A stretch of 64,000 nt of DNA from Marinobacter sp. 2_MG-2023 (lineage in GTDB: Bacteria > Pseudomonadota > Gammaproteobacteria > Pseudomonadales > Oleiphilaceae). Location of the stretch: contig NZ_JAUOPH010000003.1 in NCBI RefSeq assembly GCF_030546935.1, forward strand, positions 434,001 through 498,000. Reading direction: 5' to 3'. The first letter of the stretch is position 1. Every line of letters starts with the position of its first letter. Made by a program: the position numbers and the translations under genes. Shown piece after piece: positions 53,706-62,917 of this stretch. The notes below the pieces were generated by a model. It worked only from the letters and a program-made list of their open reading frames with translations. It was not told the DNA's origin and did not search any database.

Positions 53706-53837
53706 CATGGTAATTGGTGAATCCAAGTATTGTGTTGAGAGCGTACAAACCGTTAAGCGACAGGGCCCGGGCTTTTTGAAAGTTTCGCCAAAACCTCGCT
53801 GTTCAGCTTCAACTCAGAGAAAAAGGGCTTTCACAGT

Positions 53838-54794
53838 ATGACCCGAGTGCAAAACTGGTTTATTAACATTATGAGGTGGTTCGATTCCGACGCCGGTTCG
53901 GATCACCTGGACGTAACCTCCCGATCCTTCAACCTCGTACGCGTCATACCTTTTTTGGCGCTTCACCTGGCCTGTCTGCTTGCATTCTATACCGGCGTCA
54001 GCGCTTTTGCCGCCGGGTTTGCCTTTGCTTTTTTCATTGTGAGGATGTTTGCGATTACCGGATTTTACCACCGTTACTTTGCACATAAGACCTTCAAAAC
54101 CAGCCGCCCTGCCCAGTTCGTGTTTGCACTGCTTGGGGCCAGTGCTGCTCAGCGTGGCCCGCTTTGGTGGGCAGCCCATCACCGTCACCATCATCAGCAC
54201 TCGGATCGGGAACAGGACCTTCACTCCCCCCATCAAGGTGGCTTCTGGTGGTCGCATATGGGCTGGTTTACATGCGATGCGGGTTTCGCTACTGACGAAC
54301 GGCGTATACGAGACTGGCTCAAATTCCCCGAACTTAAACTGATTAACCGCTTTGACGCGCTGGTACCCGCCATCGCAGCTGTTTTGATTTACAGCCTTGG
54401 TGAAGGCCTTGCTGTATGGGCGCCAGGCTTGGGAACCAATGGCCTGCAAATGCTCGTATGGGGCTTTTTTATATCCACTGTTGCTCTATTCCACGCCACG
54501 GTCTCCATTAACTCGTTGTCCCATGTCTGGGGGAAACGCCGATTTGAAACGTCAGACAGCAGCCGTAACAACTTCTGGCTTGCATTACTGACCCTCGGAG
54601 AAGGCTGGCACAACAATCATCACCGTTGGCCCCAATCGGTCCGACAGGGCTTTCGTTGGTATGAGGTCGACATTACCTGGTATGGACTGTGGGCGTTGTC
54701 AAAACTGGGCATCATCTGGGAGCTGAACCCGATCCCAAAACATATTCAGGAAGAAACCCGCCAGCTTGACCAAATGAGGAGGGCGCATAAATGA
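53838..54794 (+). CDS. Fatty acid desaturase (acyl-CoA desaturase, delta-9-like)
   Basis: 318 residues. Histidine boxes HRYFAH (78-83), HHRHH (114-118) and HNNHH (258-262) with multiple membrane helices between them. This is the integral-membrane delta-9 desaturase family that introduces a double bond into acyl chains using O2 and a diiron centre. Next in the run (four-base overlap) is a SnoaL-like protein. First gene of an eight-gene overlapping operon with SDR, amine oxidase-like, DUF1365 and a cyclopropane-synthase-like methyltransferase, so its product may be modified further. Confidence 0.9.
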   Translation: MTRVQNWFINIMRWFDSDAGSDHLDVTSRSFNLVRVIPFLALHLACLLAFYTGVSAFAAGFAFAFFIVRMFAITGFYHRYFAHKTFKTSRPAQFVFALLGASAAQRGPLWWAAHHRHHHQHSDREQDLHSPHQGGFWWSHMGWFTCDAGFATDERRIRDWLKFPELKLINRFDALVPAIAAVLIYSLGEGLAVWAPGLGTNGLQMLVWGFFISTVALFHATVSINSLSHVWGKRRFETSDSSRNNFWLALLTLGEGWHNNHHRWPQSVRQGFRWYEVDITWYGLWALSKLGIIWELNPIPKHIQEETRQLDQMRRAHK

Positions 54795-55258
54795 AACCTG
54801 TCGCAACTATTGAAGTAGGCCATCAGAATTCTGCCGTACCGGCGACACTGGAGCATTTCAGGTTTCTTTTTAACGAACTCGATAAAGGCAACCTTCACAA
54901 GTTACCCTCGGTATACAGCGAAGATATCCGGTTTCAGGATCCGCTTGGCGCTGTCGAAGGGCTGGACGCATTGACTCAGTACTTCGCAAATTCCTACGCG
55001 AACGTTATTTCGTGTCACTTCGCCTTCGAGCCGGAGGTTGTTCAGGACCGCTTCGCCACGATTCCCTGGGTGATGCATCTACGGCACAAACGGATACGCA
55101 GTGGGCGTGAGATACAGGTTGCCGGGATCAGCCACCTGGAGGTCAGAAACGGAAAAATCTGTTATCACCGAGACTATTTCGACGCCGGCCAACTCCTCTA
55201 TGAAAATCTCCCGGTAGTTGGCGGCGTCATCCGCTGGGTCAAGGGGTACGCAGGATGA
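54791..55258 (+). CDS. SnoaL/NTF2-like protein
   Basis: 155 residues of the cone-shaped NTF2-like fold: TLEHFRFLFNELDKGNLHKL opening, IRFQDPLGAVEGLDALTQYF (about 50-69) and a late HLEVRNGKICYHRDYFDAG. It could be an isomerase, a hydratase or a non-catalytic partner. Similar proteins accompany the SDR/amine oxidase/DUF1365/CFA gene set in other proteobacteria. Overlaps both neighbours by four bases. No specific function can be read. Confidence 0.8.
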   Translation: MKPVATIEVGHQNSAVPATLEHFRFLFNELDKGNLHKLPSVYSEDIRFQDPLGAVEGLDALTQYFANSYANVISCHFAFEPEVVQDRFATIPWVMHLRHKRIRSGREIQVAGISHLEVRNGKICYHRDYFDAGQLLYENLPVVGGVIRWVKGYAG

Positions 55259-56055
55259 GTGCTCGTCTCGAAACCTCCTCCAATATCTGGATTACCGGCG
55301 CCAGTTCCGGAATAGGTGAATCCATAACACACGCTCTGGTTCGTGACGGACACAAGCTCGTTATCACCGGGCGTCGGGCCGAACCTCTGAAGCAGTTGAA
55401 ATTGCTTGCACCGGAGCGGATTACTCCTGCCGCTGCAGATACGACAAGCAAAGATGAGTTGCAAGCGATTGCGGCAACGCTGGAATCCCACGGCGATCTG
55501 GATATGGCAATCCTTAACGCCGGAACCTGTGAATATCTGGATGTCGAAGATTACAATAGCGATGTAATTGAAAAAAACATAACAACCAACGTTATCGGCA
55601 CAGCCCGTTGCTTAGACATCGCCCTGCCTGCATTGCGTCGCACCCGCGCGAAGGGTTTACCCGCCACTCTTGTTATTGTGGGTTCATCTGCCTGGTGGTT
55701 CCCATTCGCCCGTGCGGAAGGCTACGGAGCCTCTAAAGCTGCACTCTCCTATTTTGCCCAAAGCCTTAGGGCAGATCTTTCGGCAGAGGGCATTGATGTT
55801 GTTCTGGTTTCCCCAGGTTTTGTGAAAACCCCTCTGACCGATCGTAACGATTTCCCTATGCCCTTTCTGGTCACTGCTGAAGACGCAGCCGAACGAATCA
55901 TTAGCGGTATTGTTAAAGGTCACAACGACGTTGCCTTCCCAAAGCGTTTCACATGGATTCTTAAAAGTCTGGGCGCCCTTCCCCAGTCTTTGATTGATCG
56001 GATGGCCGCCTCGATGGCCCGAAAAAGCTCCAGCGAACAGGAAGCAAAGGAATGA
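55255..56055 (+). CDS. Short-chain dehydrogenase/reductase
   Basis: 266 residues. Cofactor motif ITGASSGIGESI (about 13-24), NAG at AILNAGTCEYL, and the catalytic Tyr-Lys in GYGASKAALSYFAQSL with Ser in VIVGSSAWWF. Classical SDR fold, NADP preference suggested by TGRRAEPLKQL after strand 2. Third gene of the lipid operon; it overlaps the flavoprotein gene by four bases. Likely reduces a ketone or aldehyde lipid intermediate, which is inference from context. Confidence 0.9.
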   Translation: MSARLETSSNIWITGASSGIGESITHALVRDGHKLVITGRRAEPLKQLKLLAPERITPAAADTTSKDELQAIAATLESHGDLDMAILNAGTCEYLDVEDYNSDVIEKNITTNVIGTARCLDIALPALRRTRAKGLPATLVIVGSSAWWFPFARAEGYGASKAALSYFAQSLRADLSAEGIDVVLVSPGFVKTPLTDRNDFPMPFLVTAEDAAERIISGIVKGHNDVAFPKRFTWILKSLGALPQSLIDRMAASMARKSSSEQEAKE

Positions 56056-57317
56056 ATAATGAACGTCAGCGTATTGCCGTTATTGGTGCCGGTGTATCCG
56101 GCCTTACGGCGGCATGGCTCCTCGCTGAAAAGCATGATGTGGAAGTTTTCGAAGCTGGTGATTACGCCGGTGGTCATACCAACACGGAATACGTCGAGGC
56201 AGGTGGACGTACCTGGCCGGTGAATACAGGCTTTATCGTTTTCAATGACTGGACCTACCCTAATTTCATGCGTTTGATGGAACGCCTGGGTGTGCCCTCA
56301 GAAGTCAGTGATATGAGTTTTAGTGTAGATAGCAGCACCACCGGTCTGCAGTACAACGGAACCAGCCTGAATACACTTTTCGCCCAGCGTAAAAATATAT
56401 TGAACCTGCGCTTTCTGAATATGGTTCGCGAGATTCTGAGGTTCAATAAAGAGACCCGGGCAGATATGGCTGCTGGCAAGATCCAGAGCACGGAAACCTT
56501 GGGCGAGTACCTTAACCGCAACGGCTATTCCCGGTATTTTCGGAACTACTATATTGTCCCCATGGGCGCGGCTATTTGGTCAGCACCGGAAATCGTGCTG
56601 GAACAGTTTCCGATACGTTTTTTTCTGCAGTTTTTTAATAATCACGGCATGCTTTCGGTAGATGACCGCCCCACCTGGCGGGTTATTTCCGGTGGTTCCG
56701 CACAATACGTGAAGGCGATGATGGAACGCCTTGGAGATCGCATTCATTTGAATTCTCCAGTACAAGCCGTCAGCCGGGACGAAAGCAGCGTTACCGTGAG
56801 CACCCAAGGTCAGCCCCGCCAGTTCGATCAAGTTATATTTGCCTGCCACAGTGATCAGGCATTGGCGATGATTAGTGATCCCAGCGATAAGGAGCGCGAA
56901 ATTCTGGGCGCCATTCCTTATCAGGACAACGATGTAGTGCTGCACACTGACAGCAGTGTGCTACCAGAAAACCAGAGAGCCTGGGCCGCCTGGAACTACT
57001 TTATCCCGAAACACAGCACCGAGCCTGTATCGGTAACCTACAACATGAACATCTTGCAGAATTTCCACAGCGCGCCGGAAACCTTCTGCGTTACTTTGAA
57101 CCGAAGCCATGACATAGCTCCGGAGAAGGTAATAAAGCAGTTCAACTACTCCCATCCGGTGTTTACTCTGGATGCAGTCCAGGCTCAGGAGCGTTACGAG
57201 GAAATTGGCAACAAGAACCGAACGCACTTTTGCGGCGCTTACTGGTTCAATGGGTTCCACGAGGATGGAGTGCGCAGTGCTCTAAGGGTAACCGGTGATT
57301 TCGGGGTGGAGCTCTGA
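56052..57317 (+). CDS. FAD-dependent amine oxidase-like oxidoreductase
   Basis: 421 residues. FAD motif IAVIGAGVSGLTAAWLL (about 8-24), then VFEAGDYAGGHTNTEYVE, PVNTGFIVFNDWTYPNFMRL and a C-terminal NRTHFCGAYWFNGFHEDGVRSA in pieces, the usual end of the NAD(P)-binding flavoprotein found next to DUF1365. The family is related to amine oxidases and phytoene desaturases; here a lipid is the likely substrate, in keeping with the neighbours. DUF1365 follows after two bases. Confidence 0.88.
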   Translation: MNNERQRIAVIGAGVSGLTAAWLLAEKHDVEVFEAGDYAGGHTNTEYVEAGGRTWPVNTGFIVFNDWTYPNFMRLMERLGVPSEVSDMSFSVDSSTTGLQYNGTSLNTLFAQRKNILNLRFLNMVREILRFNKETRADMAAGKIQSTETLGEYLNRNGYSRYFRNYYIVPMGAAIWSAPEIVLEQFPIRFFLQFFNNHGMLSVDDRPTWRVISGGSAQYVKAMMERLGDRIHLNSPVQAVSRDESSVTVSTQGQPRQFDQVIFACHSDQALAMISDPSDKEREILGAIPYQDNDVVLHTDSSVLPENQRAWAAWNYFIPKHSTEPVSVTYNMNILQNFHSAPETFCVTLNRSHDIAPEKVIKQFNYSHPVFTLDAVQAQERYEEIGNKNRTHFCGAYWFNGFHEDGVRSALRVTGDFGVEL

Positions 57318-57319
57318 AA

Positions 57320-58204
57320 ATGAGTAGCCAATGGTTGCAAGGCTCAATTCGCCATCGTCGCCTGTATCCTGTCCGGCACGAGTTTGAGTACCACACAGGC
57401 ATGTTGGCTCTGGATACGGATGAATGGAACCAGGTCGCCAACGTGAGCCCGTTCTTTTCCCTTGAACGCTTTAACTGGATGTCATTAAAGCGCAAGGACT
57501 ATTTCAGGCCCGAGGCCGGCCTGCTTTCAGAAGCGGTACGGGAACAGGTTGAAACCGCAACCGATTGGTTCCCAGACGGGCCAGTAGAACTGATCACGCA
57601 CCCGCGGTACGCCGGCTACGTGTTTAACCCCGTGAGCTTTTACTTTTGTTACCGCGCTGGTGAAAGCGGTGCCAATGGTGACGTACCTGCCGTGATTGTT
57701 GCGCAAATAACCAATACGCCCTGGCATGAACGCCACGTTTATTGCCTGGAAACCACAGGCAGTGAACCTAATGCTGCCGGCTGGCGCACTGAGCAATTCG
57801 GATTCACCAAGCGCTTTCATGTCTCTCCATTCAACGCTATGGCACAGCACTACGAATGGACATTCAGCTTTCGGGGGCCGGACCTGAGAGTTCATATGAA
57901 TGTGCTTGAAGAAGGAAAAAAACATTTTGATGCCACTCTGGTAGTCCAGAGAACCCCGCTTACACGTAAAACTCTCCATAGAAGCCTGCGCCAATTCCCT
58001 GTGGAAGCGCTCAAGGTTGCTGCCGGTATCTACTGGCATGCCCTGAAACTGAAACTCAAGGGCGCGCCCTTCTATACCCACCCGGACAAGCTTGCAGGGA
58101 CCGACCCTGCTTACCGGCTGGGAAACAGTGACCAGGGCCTGGACGTAACCAGTGCAGACGACACCAAAAAGATTCGAGGAAAGGTAAGCTCATGGAGAAC
58201 ATGA
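57320..58204 (+). CDS. DUF1365 protein
   Basis: 294 residues. It begins SSQWLQGSIRHRRLYPVRHEF and contains the family blocks LITHPRYAGYVFNPVSFYF (about 92-110) and FGFTKRFHVSPFNAMAQHY. DUF1365 is always found with the flavoprotein and cyclopropane-synthase-like gene in many bacteria; its enzymatic role is unknown. Its end overlaps the next start. No signal peptide; it may attach to the membrane peripherally. Confidence 0.88.
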   Translation: MSSQWLQGSIRHRRLYPVRHEFEYHTGMLALDTDEWNQVANVSPFFSLERFNWMSLKRKDYFRPEAGLLSEAVREQVETATDWFPDGPVELITHPRYAGYVFNPVSFYFCYRAGESGANGDVPAVIVAQITNTPWHERHVYCLETTGSEPNAAGWRTEQFGFTKRFHVSPFNAMAQHYEWTFSFRGPDLRVHMNVLEEGKKHFDATLVVQRTPLTRKTLHRSLRQFPVEALKVAAGIYWHALKLKLKGAPFYTHPDKLAGTDPAYRLGNSDQGLDVTSADDTKKIRGKVSSWRT

Positions 58205-59466
58205 ACACATCGGCAAACTCGCTTGCCAGCTCACATAAAAAAAGCTCCCTCGTCAGCCAGGTTGCCAAGAGTCTGGTGGTTCAGCAACTCCGTCAGCTGG
58301 GCGAAGGTGTTCTGACCATACGACAGGCCGGAATGGATGATCTGGTTTTTGGCGACGGCAACACCAAACATCCACCCGCAGAACTTATCGTTAATGATGA
58401 GAGTACCTGGCGTGATTTGCTCACCGGCGGCAGTGTTGGCGCTGCAGAAGCCTATGTGGCGGAAGATTGGTCTAGCCCTGACCTGGTCGCTCTGCTGCGG
58501 TTCTTTACCCGCAACATCGATCGCATGAACGAGTTTGAGGATCGCTTCAGCTGGGTTACCAAGCCTGCCCTCAAAGGCTTGCACTGGCTCAACAGGAACA
58601 CTAAAGACGGTTCGAGAAAGAACATCAGCGCCCATTACGATCTTGGCAACAATCTGTTTGAGACATTCCTCGACCCAACCATGATGTATTCCTCAGCGAT
58701 TTACCCCAGCGAGGAATCTTCGCTTGAAGAAGCCGCCGTGCACAAGCTCGATACCATTTGCCAGAAACTGGACTTGCACCCAGGCGATCGGGTAATCGAG
58801 ATAGGAACCGGCTGGGGCGGTTTTGCCATTCACGCGGCCAAGCATTATGGCTGCCACGTAACCACCACCACTATTTCTAAAGAACAGCTGGAACTTGCGC
58901 AAGAAAGGGTTCGCAGTGAAGGTCTGGAAGACAGGATTACTTTGTTATTTGATGACTACCGCGATCTGGCCGGCCAGTTCGACAAGCTCGTTTCCATCGA
59001 AATGATCGAAGCGGTGGGGCCACAATTTCTGGATAGTTACTTCAGCCAGATAAACGCGCTTCTGAAACCAGACGGCCTTGCCCTTGTTCAGGCTATTAAC
59101 ATGCCCGAGCAACGTTATCAGCGCGCACTTAAAAATGTGGATTTTATCCAGCGATTTATTTTCCCCGGCAGTTTCATTCCATCGTTTGGAGCGATTCTCG
59201 AATCCGTACGTAACCAGTCAAACCTGGTATTGACCCATTCAGAGGACACAGGCTTTCATTATGCCCGCACCCTCCGCGACTGGTTTAATCGTTTTATGGC
59301 CAACCGGGAGCAACTCGAATCCTTAGGGTATGACCAGGCGTTTCGCAGGCTATGGCACTTTTACTTCGCTTATTGCGAAGCGGGCTTCAGTGAGCGGGCC
59401 ATCGGGGTTTCACAGTTGGTATTTGCAAAGCCAGACAACAAGCGGCAAAACATATTAAGTGTATGA
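58192..59466 (+). CDS. Cyclopropane-fatty-acyl-phospholipid synthase-like methyltransferase
   Basis: 424 residues. Methyltransferase domain with SAM site VIEIGTGWGGFAIHAAKHYG (about 197-216), preceded by YDLGNNLFETFLDPTMMYSSAIY in parts (the CFA-synthase hallmark), and followed by VSIEMIEAVG and the catalytic-region YCEAGFSERAIGVSQLV. CFA synthases add a methylene from SAM to a double bond of a phospholipid acyl chain; relatives add methyl groups without ring closure. Start 58192 or the ATG at 58201, both overlapping the DUF1365 stop. Its substrate would be the desaturase product. Confidence 0.9.
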   Translation: MENMNTSANSLASSHKKSSLVSQVAKSLVVQQLRQLGEGVLTIRQAGMDDLVFGDGNTKHPPAELIVNDESTWRDLLTGGSVGAAEAYVAEDWSSPDLVALLRFFTRNIDRMNEFEDRFSWVTKPALKGLHWLNRNTKDGSRKNISAHYDLGNNLFETFLDPTMMYSSAIYPSEESSLEEAAVHKLDTICQKLDLHPGDRVIEIGTGWGGFAIHAAKHYGCHVTTTTISKEQLELAQERVRSEGLEDRITLLFDDYRDLAGQFDKLVSIEMIEAVGPQFLDSYFSQINALLKPDGLALVQAINMPEQRYQRALKNVDFIQRFIFPGSFIPSFGAILESVRNQSNLVLTHSEDTGFHYARTLRDWFNRFMANREQLESLGYDQAFRRLWHFYFAYCEAGFSERAIGVSQLVFAKPDNKRQNILSV

Positions 59467-59981
59467 TCACTTCAGAGACCACCCGTAATATATTGAATTT
59501 CACGCTGTTCCAGATCGGTTGGTTTTCCTGTGTGGTCTACCCTGAGCTGTTTGGCCCGCTATTGGTTCTGGCACTTCTGATCCTTCATTTTATTTTTGTC
59601 AGTCAGAATCGTTTTACTGAGCTTCAATTCATCGGGCTCGGAACCGTTGTGGGCGCTACCCTCGACGGGCTGTGGTTTCGGCTCGGCGTACTGGATGACG
59701 GCACTGGAGCCGTGCTTATTACTCCGCCCTGGCTCGTCGCGATCTGGGCTATTTTCATGACCACCCTCAGCCATTCCCTGAACTGGATCAGTCGAAAGGT
59801 CTGGCTGGCTTTTGTTTTTGCACCAATCGCCGGTCCGTTTACCTATTGGTCAGCAACAAAAATAGGTGTGGTGGAACTGCCTGAACTGGTTCCATCACTC
59901 ATCGCTCTGGCTCTTGGCTGGCTGTTGGTCTTCCCCTTGCTGCTATTTGCCCGTAAATCACTCTATCCGGAGTTGACGTGA
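59463..59981 (+). CDS. DUF2878 membrane protein
   Basis: 172 residues, four to six membrane helices, starting LNFTLFQIGWFSCVVYPELF, with LDGLWFRLGVLDDGTGAVLITPPWLVAIW split over helix 3 (about 60-85). DUF2878 members are small integral membrane proteins that co-occur with this lipid operon type. Function unknown. Overlaps the stop of the CFA-like gene and the start of the next gene by four bases each. Confidence 0.82.
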   Translation: MITSETTRNILNFTLFQIGWFSCVVYPELFGPLLVLALLILHFIFVSQNRFTELQFIGLGTVVGATLDGLWFRLGVLDDGTGAVLITPPWLVAIWAIFMTTLSHSLNWISRKVWLAFVFAPIAGPFTYWSATKIGVVELPELVPSLIALALGWLLVFPLLLFARKSLYPELT

Positions 59982-60733
59982 TGAGCCGCCACCTCCGGCT
60001 ATGGCCGGCATCCGCGCTCATGGCAGCCCTTGCAATGCCCGTCGCGGCCGATCTATTCCAGTTTACGGGTTCTGCTGAACGTGCAGATGGAACACCACTT
60101 TATGATGAGCAACATCGGGTTGAGGGTTTCTGTGAAAGCGGCATATTCCAGCCACTTGAACACCAGGTGACCTATATTCGCCGAGCTGAAGCTGGTGAAA
60201 AAGCTTTCGCGAATAAAATGCTCGATTACACCCCATCTTCTATACGGCCAGGGGTGAATTTCCGGCAGCCGGATTTTAAGGAGTCACTGAAAATCACCTA
60301 TCCGGATTCCGGATCTGTGGCAGTTGCCTGGCAAAAGCCTGGGGGTGACATTGAGCGCTCCAGCGTGAAGGTTTCCGATAACCTGGTGGTAGATGCAGGT
60401 TTTGACAATCTTGTGCGCGAGAACTGGGAGAAGGTTGTCAGCAAGAATTCAGTAAAATTCCGCTTTCTCGCGCCTACTCGGGGAACGGATTACGCTTTTA
60501 TTCTTGAACCAGCACAGAGCGAGGCAATCGATGCTGATCATGTGGTGCAAATCCGCCCGGTCAACCTTGTACTTAAATTTCTCGTCGACCCTATCATTCT
60601 CGGCTACAACAGCAAGGGCGCGCTAACAGCCTATTCCGGCCTCACCAACGTGCGAGAGAATGCTGACCGGAACTACACCGCAGCCATCCGTTATACAGTA
60701 AGCCGCTATCCGGAATGTGAACTGACCCGTTGA
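59978..60733 (+). CDS. Exported hypothetical protein, last gene of the lipid operon
   Basis: 251 residues, signal peptide (hydrophobic 9-24, cleavage near VAADLF). Mature part is beta-rich: RVEGFCESGIFQPLEHQVTYIR, a conserved-looking opening; then DFKESLKITYPDSG and RPVNLVLKFLVDPIIL. Family not recognised, but the pattern (exported, C-terminal IRYTVSRYP) suggests a periplasmic or outer-membrane lipid-binding protein. Overlaps DUF2878 by four bases. Confidence 0.7.
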   Translation: MMSRHLRLWPASALMAALAMPVAADLFQFTGSAERADGTPLYDEQHRVEGFCESGIFQPLEHQVTYIRRAEAGEKAFANKMLDYTPSSIRPGVNFRQPDFKESLKITYPDSGSVAVAWQKPGGDIERSSVKVSDNLVVDAGFDNLVRENWEKVVSKNSVKFRFLAPTRGTDYAFILEPAQSEAIDADHVVQIRPVNLVLKFLVDPIILGYNSKGALTAYSGLTNVRENADRNYTAAIRYTVSRYPECELTR

Positions 60734-60814
60734 ATGCGGCGCCTCACGGAAGACAGCGCACCGGATTCAATGTGTTAAACTCCTCCCGCAACCAATGCCG
60801 GAGAGTATTCAGTC

Positions 60815-61627
60815 ATGATGTTTGTATCTTTTAACGTCAACAGTATCCGTACCCGCCTGCATCAGCTTGAAGCGCTGATCGAGAGCCATAACCCGGATGT
60901 TATCGGATTGCAGGAAACCAAGGTAAGAGATGAAGAGTTTCCGGTCGAGGCCATTCGTGAACTTGGTTATCACGTGCATTTCCATGGTCAGAAAACCCAT
61001 TACGGCGTTGCCCTGCTCTCCCGCATAGAGCCAGATCAAGTAATCAAAGGTTACACCAGTGATCATGAAGAATCTCAGCGTCGCCTTATTACCGGCCAAT
61101 TCACCGTTAATGGTCAAAAGCTGACAGTTATTAACGGTTACTTTCCGCAGGGTGAAAGCCGCAGCCATCCGGTCAAATTTCCAGCAAAAGAAAAATTTTA
61201 CGCCGACCTGATGGCCTACCTGGATAAGCTTAACAAACAGGACGGCCATGTAATTATCATGGGGGACATGAACATCTCACCAACCGATAAAGACATAGGA
61301 ATAGGCCCGGATAACGCCAAGCGCTGGTTACGCACAGGGAAATGCTCATTTCTTCCGGAAGAACGGGAATGGCTCGGCCAGGTCGAGAGTCGCGGCTTCA
61401 CCGATGTATTTCGCTACCTTCACCCAGATGATGCACAGACATTCAGTTGGTTTGATTACCGCAGCAAAGGTTTTGAAAGGGAGCCCAAGCGCGGTTTACG
61501 CATTGATCTGATCATGGCCAGCGATAGCTTGTTGCCGAAGGCATACGAAGCGGGTGTTTCTATCGATTTCCGCGGTATGGAACGGCCATCTGATCACTGC
61601 CCTGTGTGGGCAAAATTTGAGCTTTAA
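60815..61627 (+). CDS. xthA: Exodeoxyribonuclease III
   Basis: 270 residues of the exonuclease III/AP-endonuclease family. [33 protein letters not shown] (catalytic Glu), [26 protein letters not shown] and the closing [12 protein letters not shown] with catalytic His. It nicks abasic sites and removes 3' blocks during base-excision repair. Two ATGs in a row open the gene. Monocistronic, with the TetR gene 18 bases downstream, possibly cotranscribed. Confidence 0.95.
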   Translation: MMFVSFNVNSIRTRLHQLEALIESHNPDVIGLQETKVRDEEFPVEAIRELGYHVHFHGQKTHYGVALLSRIEPDQVIKGYTSDHEESQRRLITGQFTVNGQKLTVINGYFPQGESRSHPVKFPAKEKFYADLMAYLDKLNKQDGHVIIMGDMNISPTDKDIGIGPDNAKRWLRTGKCSFLPEEREWLGQVESRGFTDVFRYLHPDDAQTFSWFDYRSKGFEREPKRGLRIDLIMASDSLLPKAYEAGVSIDFRGMERPSDHCPVWAKFEL

Positions 61628-61645
61628 ACGCTAATCGGGGGTGAT

Positions 61646-62275
61646 ATGACAAAAATAAAAACCCGCGATCGCATCCTCAGCACCAGCCTGTCGCTGTTCA
61701 ATAATCTGGGCGAGCCCAACGTGACGACCCTGTTGATTTCCGATGAGCTGGATATCAGCCCCGGCAATCTGTATTACCATTTCAGAAGCAAGGGCGATAT
61801 CGTCGAAGAGCTGTTTGAAGCGTTTGAAGCCGAAGTGCTGGACTTGCTGGCAGTGCCAGAGGACGTCGATGTCAGCCTAGATCAACAGAGCTTTTTCCTT
61901 CACCTACTCTTTGAAGCCGTGGCCCGTTATCGGTTTTTGTATCAGGATCTGGTTAACGTACTATCTCGTTATGAACGCTTGCAGGTTCGCTTTCGACGTA
62001 TTTTGAAGAAGAAGACCCAAGCTTTCAGGAGTATCTGCGAAAGCCTGCGGCGCCAGAACATGATGCAGATTGGGCAGGAGGAGCTGGATTCGCTTTGCAA
62101 ACAGCTAACCCTTACGGCGTGTTACTGGAGTGCTTTTGATACTCTTTCACACCTTGATGATCGTGATTCTGTGGATCCTGGCCGGGGGGTGTACCAGATG
62201 ATGCACCTTATGCTGCCGTATTTCGCACCGGATGAGCGAGAGCACGCTAAATTGGCCAGCCAGGACTATCTATAG
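61646..62275 (+). CDS. TetR-family transcriptional regulator
   Basis: 209 residues. N-terminal helix-turn-helix: RDRILSTSLSLFNNLGEPNVTTLLISDELDISPGNLYYHFRSKGDIVEELF in parts, with recognition helix SPGNLYYHF (about 37-45). The C-terminal ligand domain is helical. Placement face to face with a phasin gene recalls PhaD of pseudomonads, the TetR regulator of PHA granule genes, but the sequence similarity is not conclusive. A GGGGGTGAT precedes the ATG. Confidence 0.85.
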   Translation: MTKIKTRDRILSTSLSLFNNLGEPNVTTLLISDELDISPGNLYYHFRSKGDIVEELFEAFEAEVLDLLAVPEDVDVSLDQQSFFLHLLFEAVARYRFLYQDLVNVLSRYERLQVRFRRILKKKTQAFRSICESLRRQNMMQIGQEELDSLCKQLTLTACYWSAFDTLSHLDDRDSVDPGRGVYQMMHLMLPYFAPDEREHAKLASQDYL

Positions 62276-62313
62276 ACCTGACCCCGATATACGGTACTTA
62301 CCGGCGTTTCGAA

Positions 62314-62730
62314 CTATTCTTCTTCATCGCTACGGTTGTTCTTGCGCAGTTCTGCCAATTCCGCTTCAAGTACTTCAATTCTCTTTTCGAGTCCCTCGAT
62401 ATCTTCACGGCGATGAATGCCAAGCCGGCGCAACGCTCCGGACACCCTCTCATCAAACAGATGTTCAAGCTTGTCCCAGGTACCCGTCGCCCGCTCACGC
62501 ACACCCTCAACCCGGTCTTCCACAGAGCGAATCTGTTTTTCTACCACTCCGCGTGTTCTGTTCTCCAGCTGCTCGCCTTCCTGTACCAAACGCTCAAAAA
62601 ACTTGCCGGTATCTTCTTCCGCCTTTGTGTAGGCTCCCAGGCCCGCAAGCCATATCTGACGGGCCGAACCCTTTATTTTTGCAGCCAGCTGCGGATCATT
62701 TTCGGGCTTGTTGTCGTTCTCGTCAGACAT
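62314..62730 (-). CDS. Phasin-family PHA granule protein (PhaI-like)
   Basis: 138 residues. AAKIKGSARQIWLAGLGAYTKAEEDTGKFFERLVQEGEQLE in segments, then a long charged helix ending GLEKRIEVLEAELAELRKN. The N-terminal IWLAGLGAY block identifies the phasin family that coats polyhydroxyalkanoate granules. Convergent with the TetR gene. It lacks the Lys/Ala tail present in the protein at 11869-12534, so the window holds both a PhaI-like and a PhaF-like type. GAGGT lies seven bases from the ATG. Confidence 0.87.
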   Translation of the reverse strand: MSDENDNKPENDPQLAAKIKGSARQIWLAGLGAYTKAEEDTGKFFERLVQEGEQLENRTRGVVEKQIRSVEDRVEGVRERATGTWDKLEHLFDERVSGALRRLGIHRREDIEGLEKRIEVLEAELAELRKNNRSDEEE

Positions 62731-62884
62731 GTAACAACCTCTGGGATAGAAAAATGCTCTCGAAATCGCATTATATTACAGGTTGCCATTGATTTCAGTC
62801 GGCCTGTACGCCGCAGAATCAAAGGCTCCGATATAAAGATTGATTCCATATGAAAAAATGTTTTCAGACGTAACACCTCGGCGC

Positions 62885-62912
62885 TTGAAGTGTTCAAAAT
62901 ATAGACAATACT
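62885..62912 (+). promoter_or_regulatory. Promoter of the possible intergenic RNA
   Basis: TTGAAG (62885-62890), a 16-base spacer and AATACT (62907-62912); the predicted start is about 62918. No coding gene lies between it and the terminator 92 bases on. Confidence 0.4.
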
Positions 62913-62917
62913 TATGC

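Noticed and set aside
53718-53757. TGAATCC ... TTAAG as an RpoE/ChrR-type promoter for the lipid operon
   Set aside because: The gap between the two boxes is about 28 bases, too long for an ECF sigma promoter of the TGATCC-N16-18 type.
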